A stretch of DNA of 64,000 nt from Pantoea sp. Mb-10 (GTDB lineage: Bacteria > Pseudomonadota > Gammaproteobacteria > Enterobacterales > Enterobacteriaceae). The position numbers were made by a program, and so were the translations under genes. The stretch covers positions 32,675 to 96,674 of the forward strand of contig NZ_JAJSDX010000011.1 of the NCBI RefSeq assembly GCF_021272205.1, read 5' to 3'. Each line of letters starts with the position of its first letter. Positions within the stretch are counted from its first letter, which is position 1. This document shows, piece after piece, positions 52,027 to 61,916 of this stretch. A model generated the notes under the pieces. It saw nothing but the letters and a program-made list of their open reading frames with translations, was not told where the DNA came from and did not search any database.

Positions 52027-53487
52027 CTACTGTTCTTCAGGCCGTTGACGCGGCATCCGCCAGGCAACTACCGCCGCCATCAGCGCAATCAGCAGCGCAA
52101 CCCCAAACACCCAGTGCAGTGACGCCGCCATTTGCGTGGTCCAGTGGTGTAGCGTCTCCGTAGACAAGCTCTGGCGGCTCTCCGGCGTCATCAGCTTTTG
52201 CATAGGATCGACAACCTGCGGCAGCCGCTGCGCCAGATTCAGATTCAACACTGCGCCCATCACGGCCGTACCCAGTGCCGAACCCAGCATCCGGCTAAAC
52301 ATAATGGAGGCGGTGCAGATACCGCGAATCTCATAATGGGCGTGATTCTGCACTGACACCAGAAAGGTGGTGCTGGTCATTCCCATGCCGGTGCCAATCA
52401 GAAACGCGGTGAAGCCCGCCTGCACAATGCCGCTGTCAGGACGCAGCATCAGCAGTAGCGCACTGCCGGCGATCAACAGTGCGGCACCCAACTGCGCGGT
52501 GAATCGATAAGAGCTTTTTACCATCAGGCGTCCGCTAAGCGTGCTGGCCAGCGGCCAGCCGATTGACATCATCGCCAGCGCACTGCCCGCCTGCAGCGGC
52601 GAACCGCCGTTTATGCCCTGAATCCACGTAGGCAAAAACGCGCTGATGCCCATCATGGTGGCGCCGATAATCAGGTTGCCCACATTGCCCGCCACAATCG
52701 GCTGGCTGCGCCAAATCGCCAGGGGAAACAGTGGGGATGCGGCCTGGCGTTCATGCACGCTGAGTCGCCAGCCGGCCAGCAGCGCAAAAAGCAGAAACAG
52801 CAGTAGCCAATACCCCAGCGCTTCCGCCTGGAGCAACGCAACCAACAGCGCCGTGACGCTGATCATTAACCAACCACTTCCGATGACATTTAAGCGGACA
52901 TCAGTCTGACGCGGCGGATCGGGCAGAAAACGCGCCAGCAGCAGCATGGCGAGCAGACCAATCGGGACATTGACCCAGAAAATCAGCGACCAACCCGCGT
53001 GCTGGACCAGCCATGCGCCGCTGAGCGGACCAATAATGGCGGCGATGCCCCAGACGCTAGAGAGCCAGCCCTGCACGCTGGCGCGCTCGCGCGGCGAGTA
53101 GATGTCCGCCACGATGGTGCTGGTCAACGGCATAATCGCGCCGGCCCCCAAACCTTGGAAGGCACGGAAAAGAATCAGCCACGTCATGGTGTGCGCCAAC
53201 CCGCACAGCACTGACCCCAGCAAAAACAGCGACACGCCGATAAAGAGCAGACGCTTGCGCCCCCAGAGGTCCGCGAGGCGACCATACAGCGGCACGCTAA
53301 CGGCCTGGGTGAGGAGATAGATTGAAAATACCCAGCCAAACTGTGAGAAGCCGCCAAGATCCGCAATGATGGTCGGCATCGCCGTGGCCACGATAGTGAC
53401 CTCAATTGCTGCCATAAACATCGCCAACATGCAGCCCGCCAGGATCCAGTGGCGATGTACGCCAGGTAACGCAGCCGTTTCAGTCAT
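52027..53487 (-). CDS. DHA2-family MFS multidrug exporter (14-helix type)
   Basis: 486 residues. Drug:H+ antiporter-2 features: LAMFMAAIEVTIVATAMPTIIADLGG (helix 1, motif D1), YLLTQAVSVPLYGRLADLWGRKRLL (motif A), and GWLSSVWGIAAIIGPLSGAWL (motif C). 14 helices are expected. It lacks the EmrA-like partner, so it probably acts alone at the inner membrane. ATG 53487 with GGGAGC upstream is chosen; the longer frame begins in the promoter and would add 32 residues before helix 1. Confidence 0.88.
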   Translation of the reverse strand: MTETAALPGVHRHWILAGCMLAMFMAAIEVTIVATAMPTIIADLGGFSQFGWVFSIYLLTQAVSVPLYGRLADLWGRKRLLFIGVSLFLLGSVLCGLAHTMTWLILFRAFQGLGAGAIMPLTSTIVADIYSPRERASVQGWLSSVWGIAAIIGPLSGAWLVQHAGWSLIFWVNVPIGLLAMLLLARFLPDPPRQTDVRLNVIGSGWLMISVTALLVALLQAEALGYWLLLFLLFALLAGWRLSVHERQAASPLFPLAIWRSQPIVAGNVGNLIIGATMMGISAFLPTWIQGINGGSPLQAGSALAMMSIGWPLASTLSGRLMVKSSYRFTAQLGAALLIAGSALLLMLRPDSGIVQAGFTAFLIGTGMGMTSTTFLVSVQNHAHYEIRGICTASIMFSRMLGSALGTAVMGAVLNLNLAQRLPQVVDPMQKLMTPESRQSLSTETLHHWTTQMAASLHWVFGVALLIALMAAVVAWRMPRQRPEEQ

Positions 53488-53561
53488 AGTGCTCCCTTTT
53501 CTTGTTGCAGTAAGACTAGCGCAAAGAAAGCATGCCACGTTTCCCCGCGTGCGCCTCATAA

Positions 53562-53574
53562 GTGACATAGTCAC
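53562..53574. other. Near-match to matS
   Basis: GTGACATAGTCAC has both GTGAC/GTCAC arms, but A where the consensus GTGACRNYGTCAC wants a pyrimidine (12 of 13). A possible weak MatP site 19 kb from dif. Confidence 0.35.
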
Positions 53575-53878
53575 CTTTTTCAATGAAAATTTTTTATTGA
53601 GCGACTAGCCCTTGTCTCATGCGGCCTGGGCGCCCATTTCGTCAACATCTATCTACCTGATTTTGCCGTAAAAAGCTGGCGCTCCGCTTCACCCATTGCT
53701 ATAGCTTTGGCAGCGCGTTTTCTGCCTGTATGCAGGAAACCCGCCAATTTGTGGCCGGTAAACGGTCATTTCGCAGTGTCGTGGACTTTCGTCTGCAAGG
53801 CTTACGCCGTTCCAGCGCCACCGCACTGATAACACCATAACCACACCAAATGCACTATCGCATCAGGGAGACATTCGC
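53575..53878. other. Gap upstream of the osmoprotectant importer
   Basis: About 300 bp without a gene. It should contain the operon promoter. No box I can assign; CTATAG near 53700 could belong to a stress promoter, but this is weak. Confidence 0.3.
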
Positions 53879-54595
53879 ATGCAAAATGCTTCGCTCGCCC
53901 GTCGGGTCGCGCTGGCGCTGCTCGCTATTGTCGGCGTGCTCGCCCTTCTGGTTTGGGGACTAGGGCTGGATACGCTGCGCGCACGCAAAGTGGATCTGCT
54001 CTATCTCGGGCAACAACATCTCTATCTGGTTTTCTGGTCCATGCTGTTTGCGCTGCTGGTCGGTATCCCAAGTGGGATCCTGCTCAGCCGTCCGTTTGCC
54101 CGCCGCTGGGCCGAATATGTGATGCAAATCTTCAACGTCGGCAATACGCTGCCGCCGCTCGCCGTGCTCGCGCTGGCTATGGTGGTGGTGGGCATCGGCG
54201 ATCGTCCGGCGCTGATCGCGCTCTTTCTGGCCTCGCTGCTGCCGATTGTGCGCAATACCTACTCCGGGCTGCGCGCCGTGCCCCCGTCGCTGTTGGAAGC
54301 GGCCAACGGCATCGGTATGACCAAACTGCAGCGCCTACGGCAGGTAGAAATCCCTAATGCGCTGCCGGTGATGCTGGCCGGTATCCGCATCGCCACCGCC
54401 ATCAACGTCGGCACTGCACCGCTCGCCTTCCTGATTGGCGCCAGCAGCTTTGGCGAACTGATTTTTCCTGGCATTTACCTGAATGATTTCCCAACCCTGA
54501 TTCTGGGCGCCGTGGCAACCGCGCTGTTCGCGCTGATTCTGGACATGCTGCTGGCAGCACTGGGACGTTTTCTTAGCCCGCACTCTGCGGCATAA
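53879..54595 (+). CDS. osmY: Osmoprotectant ABC importer permease (OsmU type, first)
   Basis: 238 residues, five to six helices. The binding-protein-dependent transport fold has the EAA loop LLEAANGIGMTKLQRLRQVEIPNALPVMLAGIR, typical of glycine-betaine/choline importers. Order permease, binding protein, permease, ATPase matches the OsmU system of Salmonella, which takes up glycine betaine and choline-O-sulfate; the symbol osmY here means that permease, not the periplasmic OsmY. GGGAGA sits before the ATG. Assignment to OsmU rather than the YehZYXW system is by gene order and is tentative. Confidence 0.8.
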   Translation: MQNASLARRVALALLAIVGVLALLVWGLGLDTLRARKVDLLYLGQQHLYLVFWSMLFALLVGIPSGILLSRPFARRWAEYVMQIFNVGNTLPPLAVLALAMVVVGIGDRPALIALFLASLLPIVRNTYSGLRAVPPSLLEAANGIGMTKLQRLRQVEIPNALPVMLAGIRIATAINVGTAPLAFLIGASSFGELIFPGIYLNDFPTLILGAVATALFALILDMLLAALGRFLSPHSAA

Positions 54596-54613
54596 ATACG
54601 AGGAGTACGCGTT

Positions 54614-55528
54614 TTGGGCAACCTGCACTGGATAAAGCGCACCGCGCTGGCGCTGACGGCGGCGATGGCTTTGAGTCAAAGCGCCACGGCCGCCGAACCC
54701 ATTGTGATGGCGACAAAGAGCTTTACGGAACAGCACATTCTTTCGGCTATGACGGTGCTCTGGCTCAACAAAAAAGGCTTTGAGGTCATCCCGAAAACCA
54801 ACATCGCCACCACCATTAGCCGCAACGCCATGATCAACAAACAAATTGGCATGACCTGGGAATATACCGGCACCTCGCTGATTATCTTTAACCACATTAA
54901 AAAGCCGATGTCCTCGCAGCAAGCGTGGGAAACCGTGCGCGATCTCGACGGTAAGCTCGGACTGGTGTGGCTGAACCCCGCCCCCATGAACAACACCTAT
55001 GCGTTTGGTATGCAGCGCGCACGCGCCGATAAAGAAGGTATTAATACCCTGTCGCAGCTGGTGGCTAAGCTGGAGGAGGTGCGCAAGCGCGATCCGGATC
55101 ACAACTGGAAGCTGGGTCTCGACCTGGAGTTTGCCGGTCGCTCCGACGGGTTAAAACCGCTGCAGCAGGCTTACAACATGCCGCTCGATCGGCCGCAGAT
55201 CCGCCAAATGGACCCCGGCCTGGTGTATAACGCCGTGCGCGATGGTTTTGTGGATGCGGGCCTGATTTACACGACCGACGGTCGCGTCAAGGGCTTCGAC
55301 ATCAAAGTGCTGGAAGATGATAAGCACTTTTTTCCAAGTTACAACGTCACGCCTGTGGTGCGTAAGGACGTGTTAGCCAGCCATCCTGGACTGGAAGAGG
55401 CGCTCAACCAACTCAGTCCGCTCATCACCGATGAAGCCATCACCGAGATGAACAAGCGTGTAGATATCGATCACCAGTCACCTGAACAGGTGGCGCGTGA
55501 TTTCCTGCAATCTAAACATATGCTGTAA
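54614..55528 (+). CDS. osmX: Osmoprotectant ABC importer binding protein (OsmX/OpuAC-like)
   Basis: 304 residues. Signal peptide to about residue 28 (SQSATAAEP), then [28 protein letters not shown], the OpuAC/ProX fold. [13 protein letters not shown] and [39 protein letters not shown] are family hallmarks. It should capture a quaternary amine in the periplasm. Start is TTG 54614 with GAGGAG 8 bp upstream; no ATG fits before the signal peptide. Confidence 0.87.
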   Translation: MGNLHWIKRTALALTAAMALSQSATAAEPIVMATKSFTEQHILSAMTVLWLNKKGFEVIPKTNIATTISRNAMINKQIGMTWEYTGTSLIIFNHIKKPMSSQQAWETVRDLDGKLGLVWLNPAPMNNTYAFGMQRARADKEGINTLSQLVAKLEEVRKRDPDHNWKLGLDLEFAGRSDGLKPLQQAYNMPLDRPQIRQMDPGLVYNAVRDGFVDAGLIYTTDGRVKGFDIKVLEDDKHFFPSYNVTPVVRKDVLASHPGLEEALNQLSPLITDEAITEMNKRVDIDHQSPEQVARDFLQSKHML

Positions 55529-55537
55529 GGAGGCGCC

Positions 55538-56185
55538 ATGGATACCCTGCATTACATGATGAGTAACTGGCCCACTCTGATGGCGCTCACCTGGCAGCAC
55601 ACCTGGCTGGTGCTGGTTGCCGTTGGCTGCGCCATTGTCGCGGGCGTCCCGCTCGGCATTCTGATCGTGCGATTCAAGTGGCTGGCCGGCCCGGTACTGG
55701 GGATCGCCACCGTGGTTTTAACCATTCCAACTATTGCGCTGTTTGGCCTGATGATTCCGGTGTTTTCGCTGATCGGTCAGGGTATTGGCGCCCTGCCCGC
55801 TATTTGCGCCGTGTTTCTCTATTCGCTGCTGCCCATTGTGCGCAACACCCACACGGCCCTGGAAAACCTGCCGGGCGGGTTACGTGAAGCAGGCCGCGGG
55901 ATCGGCATGACGTTCTGGCAGCGTCTGCGCTGGGTGGAAATTCCGATGGCGCTGCCGGTGATTTTTGGCGGCATCCGCACCGCAGTGGTGATGAACGTGG
56001 GCGTGATGGCCATTGCCGCCGTGATTGGCGCGGGCGGGTTGGGCCTTCAATTACTGGACGGCATCAGCGGCAGCGATGTGCGTATGCTGATTGCCGGCGC
56101 GTTAATGATCTGTTTATTGGCTATTGTGCTTGACTGGCTGCTGCACCGCCTGCAGTTAGCGCTGACTCCAAAGGGGATTCGATAA
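55538..56185 (+). CDS. osmW: Osmoprotectant ABC importer permease (second)
   Basis: 215 residues, six helices. EAA loop GLREAGRGIGMTFWQRLRWVEIPMALPVIFGGIRTAVVMNVGVMAIAAVIGAGGLG is nearly the family consensus. The ATG follows AAGGAGG. Its stop overlaps the ATPase start by one base. Pairs with the first permease, to which it is related but distinct. Confidence 0.87.
   Translation: MDTLHYMMSNWPTLMALTWQHTWLVLVAVGCAIVAGVPLGILIVRFKWLAGPVLGIATVVLTIPTIALFGLMIPVFSLIGQGIGALPAICAVFLYSLLPIVRNTHTALENLPGGLREAGRGIGMTFWQRLRWVEIPMALPVIFGGIRTAVVMNVGVMAIAAVIGAGGLGLQLLDGISGSDVRMLIAGALMICLLAIVLDWLLHRLQLALTPKGIR
55791..55798 (-). other. KOPS octamer, pointing left
   Basis: CCCTGCCC on the plus strand, inside the second osmoprotectant permease gene, oriented toward dif. 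Confidence 0.5.
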
Positions 56186-57321
56186 TGATAAAGCTGGAAA
56201 ACCTGACGAAAACCTTTACGCAGAAAAACGGCACTGCGTTCAATGCGGTGGACAACGTCAGCCTGCACGTTCCCGCTGGGGAAATGTGTGTGCTGCTCGG
56301 CCCTTCGGGCTGTGGGAAAACCACCACGCTGAAAATGATCAATCGCCTGATCCCGGCCAGCAGCGGTAAAATCCTGATCAACGGCGAAGACACCAGCGGC
56401 CTGGATACCGTTACTTTACGCCGCAACATTGGCTATGTGATCCAGCAGATTGGTCTGTTTCCTAATATGACCATCGAAGAAAACATCACCGTGGTGCCGC
56501 GTATGCTGGGCTGGGATAAAAAGCGCTGCCGCGAGCGCGCCACCGAGCTCATGAGCATGGTGGCGCTGGACCCCACCAAATTTCTGCATCGCTATCCGCG
56601 TGAAATGTCCGGCGGTCAACAGCAGCGCATCGGCGTGATCCGTGCGCTGGCCGCGGATCCACCGGTGCTGCTGATGGACGAACCCTTTGGTGCCGTTGAC
56701 CCGATCAACCGCGAAGTGATTCAGAATGAGTTTCTCGACATGCAGCGGCAGCTGAAAAAGACCGTGATGCTGGTGAGCCACGATATTGACGAGGCGCTGA
56801 AGCTGGGCGATCGCATTGCGGTATTTGGCCAGGGGAAAATCGTGCAGTGCGCCAGCCCGGACGAACTGCTGGCGCAGCCTGCCAACGACTTTGTTGGCTC
56901 GTTTGTCGGCCAGGATCGCACGCTAAAACGTCTGCTGTTAGTTCAGGCGGGAGACGTGACCGACCAGCAGCCTACCATTACCGTGCAGCGCAGCACGCCG
57001 CTACCCGAGGCGTTTGCCACCATGGATGACAACGATATGCGTTCAATTACCGTGGTGGACGAAGCGGGCAAACCGCTGGGCTTTGTCAAACGGCGCGAAG
57101 CGCGTAACGCCGCCGGATGCTGCGAGGAGATCCTGCACACCTTCAAAGTCACCGGTAAAGCGGAAGAGAACCTGCGCGTGGTGCTGTCAAAGCTGTATGA
57201 ACACAACACCGTGTGGATGCCGATTGTCGATGAGGAGGGCCGCTACAGCGGCGAAATCTCGCAGGATTACATAGCGGACTATCTCAGTTCAGGCCGGACG
57301 CGCCGCAGGCTGAATCCGTAA
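56185..57321 (+). CDS. osmV: Osmoprotectant ABC importer ATPase with CBS domains
   Basis: 378 residues. Walker A GPSGCGKTT (39-47), signature MSGGQQQRIGVIRALAADP, Walker B VLLMDEPFGAVDP, H-loop in VSHDIDEALKLGD. From about residue 250 there is a CBS pair (STPLPEAFATMDDNDMRSITVVDEAGKPLGFV), as in OpuA/OsmV ATPases, where it senses ionic strength or c-di-AMP; bacteria of this group use ionic strength. Last gene of the operon, with a strong hairpin after it. Confidence 0.9.
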   Translation: MIKLENLTKTFTQKNGTAFNAVDNVSLHVPAGEMCVLLGPSGCGKTTTLKMINRLIPASSGKILINGEDTSGLDTVTLRRNIGYVIQQIGLFPNMTIEENITVVPRMLGWDKKRCRERATELMSMVALDPTKFLHRYPREMSGGQQQRIGVIRALAADPPVLLMDEPFGAVDPINREVIQNEFLDMQRQLKKTVMLVSHDIDEALKLGDRIAVFGQGKIVQCASPDELLAQPANDFVGSFVGQDRTLKRLLLVQAGDVTDQQPTITVQRSTPLPEAFATMDDNDMRSITVVDEAGKPLGFVKRREARNAAGCCEEILHTFKVTGKAEENLRVVLSKLYEHNTVWMPIVDEEGRYSGEISQDYIADYLSSGRTRRRLNP

Positions 57322-57325
57322 ATCC

Positions 57326-57355
57326 CGCCGCGGTAGCCGAGCGGCTGCCGCGGCG
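57326..57355. terminator. Hairpin after the osmoprotectant operon
   Basis: CGCCGCGGTAGCC-GAGC-GGCTGCCGCGGCG: 13-bp stem with one G-U pair. Only TTAC follows, so the T-run is poor, but the stem is very stable. Confidence 0.65.
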
Positions 57356-57374
57356 TTACAACCCATGCTGTGTG

Positions 57375-58070
57375 TTACGCCGCGGGGGCAGACGGCATAC
57401 CCGATGACGGCGCATCTCCTAGCCTCGATAGATCGATATAGTGCGTTAAGTCACGCTGCTCTGCCCGCGGCAAATAGGGCAATTCGCCCAATAGCGGGCA
57501 AGGCAGACGCTGCGTTAATCGCGCGATGATATCCGCATAGTGCGCCAGGCCGGGATTAATGCGGTTCGCCACCCAGCCGGCAAACGGTAACCCGTCCGAG
57601 ACAATGGCTTCCGCCGTGAGTAACGCATGGCTGATGCACCCTTCTTTAATGCCCACGACCAGCACAACCGGCAGCTGCGCCTGCTTTACCCAGCTTGAGA
57701 GCGGCTGACTGTCGTTCATCAGGCAGCGCCAGCCGCCGGTGCCCTCTACAATCACCCACTCGGCGCGGTGCTGCAGCGCCGCCAATCCCTGATTGAGCTG
57801 TGCGTAATCCAGCGGCGGCGCGCGGTCCATTTCGCCGTCGAGCAGCGCGACAGGATTCACCGCGGGATAAGCAAGACTCAGCGTAGAGGACTGCTGCAGC
57901 AGCAGGGCATCTTTACTGCGTGGCCCTTCTGCGCCTGGCTGGGCATCGCGCGCCACGGGTTTATAGCCTACCGCACTGAACCCCGCCTGCGCGCAGCACT
58001 GTAACAGGGCGCGTGACACCACGGTCTTTCCCACCGCCGTGTCGGTACCGGTGACAAAAAGTGTTTTCAC
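57375..58070 (-). CDS. bioD: Dethiobiotin synthetase, second copy type (YnfK/BioD2)
   Basis: 231 residues. P-loop GTDTAVGKT (8-16), substrate lysine in GYKPVA (35-40), and EGTGGW (109-114) as the third motif. Forms dethiobiotin from DAPA, CO2 and ATP. Position next to mlc equals E. coli ynfK (bioD2), a paralogue of the bio-operon bioD, whose extra role is unclear. The C-terminal tail GDAPSSGMPSAPAA is low complexity. Confidence 0.9.
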   Translation of the reverse strand: MKTLFVTGTDTAVGKTVVSRALLQCCAQAGFSAVGYKPVARDAQPGAEGPRSKDALLLQQSSTLSLAYPAVNPVALLDGEMDRAPPLDYAQLNQGLAALQHRAEWVIVEGTGGWRCLMNDSQPLSSWVKQAQLPVVLVVGIKEGCISHALLTAEAIVSDGLPFAGWVANRINPGLAHYADIIARLTQRLPCPLLGELPYLPRAEQRDLTHYIDLSRLGDAPSSGMPSAPAA

Positions 58071-58175
58071 CTGACTCCTCCTTTTGTGAAGCGATCGGTA
58101 ACTCGCTGAGAAGGCAGTGTAAGGAATGGCAGAGGGACAGAGCTTGCGTTAGCGCAAATTAAAGGGAGATGCCGC

Positions 58176-59393
58176 TTATCCCTGCAGCAGTTTCACCAGC
58201 AGCGTGCCGCCATACAGCGCGTCTTTAATCAGCGCCGCCGCCCCCAGCGTGCCGGGATCGGCAAAGGCCGTGGGTGTGAGCTGAAGCGTCTGGCTGTATG
58301 CCGGCAGCGCCTGCTGGCGAATGGTGTTGATCACCGCAGGAAACAGCACGTCTCCGGCAAGATTCAGCGGTGATCCAATCAGGATGCGCTGTGGATTAAA
58401 AATGTTCACCATCATGGCCAGCATACGGCCAATGTGATGCCCCACGCCGGCAATCACGTCGCGGGCAAGGCGATCGCCCTGCTGCGCCGCGTCACACAAA
58501 CTTTGTACAGTGAGCGGCGCGTGGTTCAGTACGCTCTCGGGCTGAGACGGTAAGCGCTGCACGGCCAGTTGCAACAAGCTGCCCATACTGGCCACGGTTT
58601 CAAGACAGCCGTGATTGCCGCAGTAGCACTGTTCACCGTAGGGATCGATCTGCGTGTGACCAATCTCCACCAAGGCACGGCCGCTTTTATGCAGCAGGTG
58701 GCCGGCGCTGATCACGCCCGCGCCCACCGTTTCGCCAATCACGATCTGTATGACATCCTGCGCCCCGCGCGAGGCGCCAAAGAGCGCTTCGGCCAGCGTC
58801 CAGGCGGAAATGTCGTGCTGCACAAATACCGGCAGCCCGGTGCGCGCCGCGAGCGTCTCACCGAGCGGCATATCTTGCACGTCATAGCCCGGCATGCGGT
58901 GCACCACGCCCGACGGCGCGTGCAATAGGCCAGGCAGCGTGATGGCAATGGCGGTAAGACGCTCCAGCTTATGCTGATGACGCACAAAAAACGCATTGAC
59001 CTGCTCCTGCAGCGTTTGCAGCAGGGGCTGCGCGCTGTCATGCGGCAGCGGCAGGCGATCTTCTTGCAGCGCGCGGCTACTGAGATCGCGTAGCGTCAGG
59101 GTTAATTGACCGGGCTGAATGCGCATGGCGAGATAGTGCCAGGCGTCGGTATCCAGCACCAGCCCAATGGCTGGACGGCCGCGACTGCCGGGCTCCTGAA
59201 ACTCCGTCTCCTGCACCAAATGCGCATCCAGCATCTCACGCACGATTTTGGTAATGCTGGCGGGCGCCAGCTGTGCGCGTTTGGAAAGCTCAATACGCGA
59301 AATCGGGCCATGCTGGTCAATCAGCCGGTAAACCACGCCTGCGTTGGTCTGTTTAATTTGGTCAATATGCCCAGGCTGACTCTCCTGATTCAC
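58176..59393 (-). CDS. mlc: Mlc (DgsA), glucose-responsive ROK-family repressor
   Basis: 405 residues (E. coli Mlc 406). Winged helix at residues ~10-75 (NAGVVYRLIDQHGPISRIELSKRAQLAPASITKIVREMLDAHLV), then the ROK fold with the zinc site CYCGNHGCLETVASMG. It represses ptsG, ptsHI and related sugar genes, and is sequestered by dephosphorylated PtsG during glucose uptake. The C-terminal membrane-binding helix ends LLVKLLQG. Flanked by bioD2 and ynfL, as in E. coli. Confidence 0.95.
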   Translation of the reverse strand: MNQESQPGHIDQIKQTNAGVVYRLIDQHGPISRIELSKRAQLAPASITKIVREMLDAHLVQETEFQEPGSRGRPAIGLVLDTDAWHYLAMRIQPGQLTLTLRDLSSRALQEDRLPLPHDSAQPLLQTLQEQVNAFFVRHQHKLERLTAIAITLPGLLHAPSGVVHRMPGYDVQDMPLGETLAARTGLPVFVQHDISAWTLAEALFGASRGAQDVIQIVIGETVGAGVISAGHLLHKSGRALVEIGHTQIDPYGEQCYCGNHGCLETVASMGSLLQLAVQRLPSQPESVLNHAPLTVQSLCDAAQQGDRLARDVIAGVGHHIGRMLAMMVNIFNPQRILIGSPLNLAGDVLFPAVINTIRQQALPAYSQTLQLTPTAFADPGTLGAAALIKDALYGGTLLVKLLQG

Positions 59394-59511
59394 GCCCTGC
59401 TCCCGGATATTTTCGCGCTTCTAAATAAAGATCCGCTATGGTGGGGCAGATTTCCTGGCAGCGTCAAATATTTGATTAGAAATGTGATTTGTCGCACATA
59501 TTCCTGCCCGC

Positions 59512-60408
59512 TCAGCGCAGGTCGCGCGGCTGCAATAGCGCCATCATGTTCTGCATCTGCGCACTCGGTTCCCGCACCGCCGACCATACCAGCCACACTT
59601 CCGAGATCGCGTCTTGCTCCTCGAGCGGGATCCACACCACTTCCGGCAGGCGCGCGCGCGCAAAAGAGGCCGGTAGAATTGAGACCCCCAATCCGGTCGC
59701 CACTAACCCGAGGATGGTCATGGCTTCCCCCACTTCTTGCGTAATAAACGGTGCGATCTGGTAGCGATGCAGCAGCGCGAGGATCTCGCCATACAGCGCC
59801 GTCCCCCCTTGTGGATCAAAGAACACAAACGGCTCAGCTGCGAGCGCCTGTATCGCTAGCGTGGTGGCACCCGCTAACGCATGAGCCCGATGCACGACCG
59901 CACACAGCGGCTCGCGCAGCAGTACACGATGCTGAAGATCGGGGGGAAGCGCCGTATTGCGCATCACGCCCAAGTCGAGACGCCCTTCGTGCAGCGGGAT
60001 GAGCTGCTGGCGCGTATTGTTTTCCTGCATATGAATATGCACCTCTGGCCAGCGCTGACGAAACTGGTAGAGCGCATCAGAGACCAGGCCAGTAAAAGGC
60101 GCAGACGACGTAAAACCGATGCGCAGTTCGCCCTGCTGTCCGCCGTGAATGCGCGCGGCACGGTGAGCGGCTTGCTCAACCTGCAGCAGCACCGCGCGCG
60201 CATCGTCCAGAAATACAGCACCTGCGGGCGTCAGCTGGACGCTGCGGTTGGTGCGCGTGAACAGCTGCGCCGCGAGGATCTGCTCCAACTGCTGGATCTG
60301 CTGGCTGAGCGGGGGCTGAGAAATGCGCAGACGTTCGGCGGCACGGCCGAAATGCAGCTCTTCCGCAACAGCAATGAAATAACGCAGGTGACGCAACTCA
60401 ATATTCAT
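59512..60408 (-). CDS. ynfL: YnfL, LysR-family regulator
   Basis: 298 residues. Helix-turn-helix LRHLRYFIAVAEELHFGRAAERLRISQPPLSQQIQQLEQILAAQLFTRTNRSVQLT at the N-terminus, then a periplasmic-binding-protein-like effector domain. Divergent from ynfM with 94 bp between starts, so it probably controls that transporter and itself. The intergenic region carries ATTAATATATTGTAC, AT-rich as LysR sites often are. Effector unknown. Confidence 0.92.
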   Translation of the reverse strand: MNIELRHLRYFIAVAEELHFGRAAERLRISQPPLSQQIQQLEQILAAQLFTRTNRSVQLTPAGAVFLDDARAVLLQVEQAAHRAARIHGGQQGELRIGFTSSAPFTGLVSDALYQFRQRWPEVHIHMQENNTRQQLIPLHEGRLDLGVMRNTALPPDLQHRVLLREPLCAVVHRAHALAGATTLAIQALAAEPFVFFDPQGGTALYGEILALLHRYQIAPFITQEVGEAMTILGLVATGLGVSILPASFARARLPEVVWIPLEEQDAISEVWLVWSAVREPSAQMQNMMALLQPRDLR

Positions 60409-60502
60409 ATTTTAAAAGTCTTAATTGAGATTATTAATATATTGTACAACTTATTTATGCTCTTCTACAGTAAGCGCATTGTGTCTCAACGATGGAGGTT
60501 CT

Positions 60503-61750
60503 GTGAGCCGCCTTTCCCGCACGGTGCCCCTTGAAGAACAGGCGGTCACCGAGATCGCTGCCCCCGCATCCGCATGGATCGAGCGCGGATCCCCGCAGTT
60601 TATGCGCGTCACGCTGGCTTTGTTTTTCGCCGGGCTTGCCACCTTTGCGCTGCTGTACTGTGTGCAGCCCATCTTGCCCGTGCTCTCGGCGCAGTTTGCT
60701 CTCTCTCCGGCGGCCAGCAGCGTCTCGCTGTCGCTCTCTACCGGCCTGATGGCGCTGGCGCTGCTGATTACCGGACCGGTGTCGGACGCGGTAGGCCGCA
60801 AATCGGTGATGGTAACTGGACTCACGCTCGCCGCACTCTGCACGCTGGTTGCGGCCACCATGCAGAGCTGGCACGGTATTCTACTGATGCGCGCGCTCAC
60901 GGGCCTGGCGCTGAGCGGCGTGGCGGCGGTGGGCATGACCTACCTGAGCGAAGAGATGCATCCGCGCGTGATCGCCTTCTCCATGGGGCTCTATATCAGC
61001 GGCAACTCGATTGGCGGCATGAGCGGCCGCTTGATCAGCGGCGTGCTCACCGACTTCTTCTCGTGGCGCGTGGCGATTGGCGCCATCGGCTGCTTTGCCC
61101 TGGCCGGTGCGGTGATGTTCTGGAGAATTTTACCGCCCTCGCGTCATTTCCGCCCTGCCTCGCTGCGTCCGCGCAGCCTGCTGATCCACTTCCGCCTTCA
61201 CTGGCGGGATCAGGGCCTGCCGCTGCTGTTTGCCGAGGGCTTTTTACTGATGGGCGCGTTTGTCACGCTGTTCAACTACATTGGCTATCGTCTGCTGGCG
61301 GCGCCCTGGTCGCTGAGCCAGGCCTTAGTGGGTCTGTTATCGGTGGTGTATCTAACCGGGTCGTGGAGTTCTCCCCGAGCGGGTGCCCTCACCGGCCGCT
61401 GGGGACGCGGTCCGGTGCTGCTCAGCGCCACCGCAGTCATGCTGTGTGGCTTACTGCTCACCGCGTTCACCTCACTGTGGATCATTTTACCCGGCATGAT
61501 GCTGTTTACCGCCGGCTTCTTCGCGGCCCATTCGGTTGCCAGCGGCTGGATAGGGCCGCGCGCGCGACGCGCCAAAGGCCAGGCGTCTTCGCTCTATCTG
61601 TTTAGCTACTATGCCGGCTCCAGCGTGGCCGGTACCCTCGGCGGCGTGTTCTGGCATCGCTATGGCTGGTCCGGCGTAACAGTATTCATTGGCCTGCTGC
61701 TGGTGATGGCATTACTGGTAGGCTGGCACCTTCAGCGACGTCACCTCTAG
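60503..61750 (+). CDS. ynfM: YnfM, MFS transporter (arabinose/purine-ribonucleoside efflux-like)
   Basis: 415 residues (E. coli YnfM 417). 12 helices; GPVSDAVGRKSVMVTGL is motif A, and MTYLSEEMHPRVIAFSMGLYISGNSIGGMSGRLISGVLTDFFSWR is the specific YnfM segment. Start is GTG 60503, placed after TGGAGG; the frame is open further up but crosses the promoter. E. coli YnfM substrate is uncertain. Regulated presumably by the divergent YnfL. Confidence 0.92.
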   Translation: MSRLSRTVPLEEQAVTEIAAPASAWIERGSPQFMRVTLALFFAGLATFALLYCVQPILPVLSAQFALSPAASSVSLSLSTGLMALALLITGPVSDAVGRKSVMVTGLTLAALCTLVAATMQSWHGILLMRALTGLALSGVAAVGMTYLSEEMHPRVIAFSMGLYISGNSIGGMSGRLISGVLTDFFSWRVAIGAIGCFALAGAVMFWRILPPSRHFRPASLRPRSLLIHFRLHWRDQGLPLLFAEGFLLMGAFVTLFNYIGYRLLAAPWSLSQALVGLLSVVYLTGSWSSPRAGALTGRWGRGPVLLSATAVMLCGLLLTAFTSLWIILPGMMLFTAGFFAAHSVASGWIGPRARRAKGQASSLYLFSYYAGSSVAGTLGGVFWHRYGWSGVTVFIGLLLVMALLVGWHLQRRHL

Positions 61751-61916
61751 CCGCCGCTTCGTCGGCGCGGAACGCATCTTCCCCGCCGACCCGATCTTTA
61801 CGCCTGCCGTAACAACCTTTAGTACCAATTAAAACAAACCGCCGTGAGCTCGCTATAATTCCCGCTATTCCAACAATAATCAGACTTTGTTTTTTTTACA
61901 GCAATGAGGAAGCACC

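Noticed and set aside
57349..57365. GGTTGTAAC on the minus strand near 57355 as a second Ter site
   Set aside because: Only the GTTGTAAC core matches; the adjacent TAT and the C6 position are absent, and the orientation would be wrong for the right side of dif.
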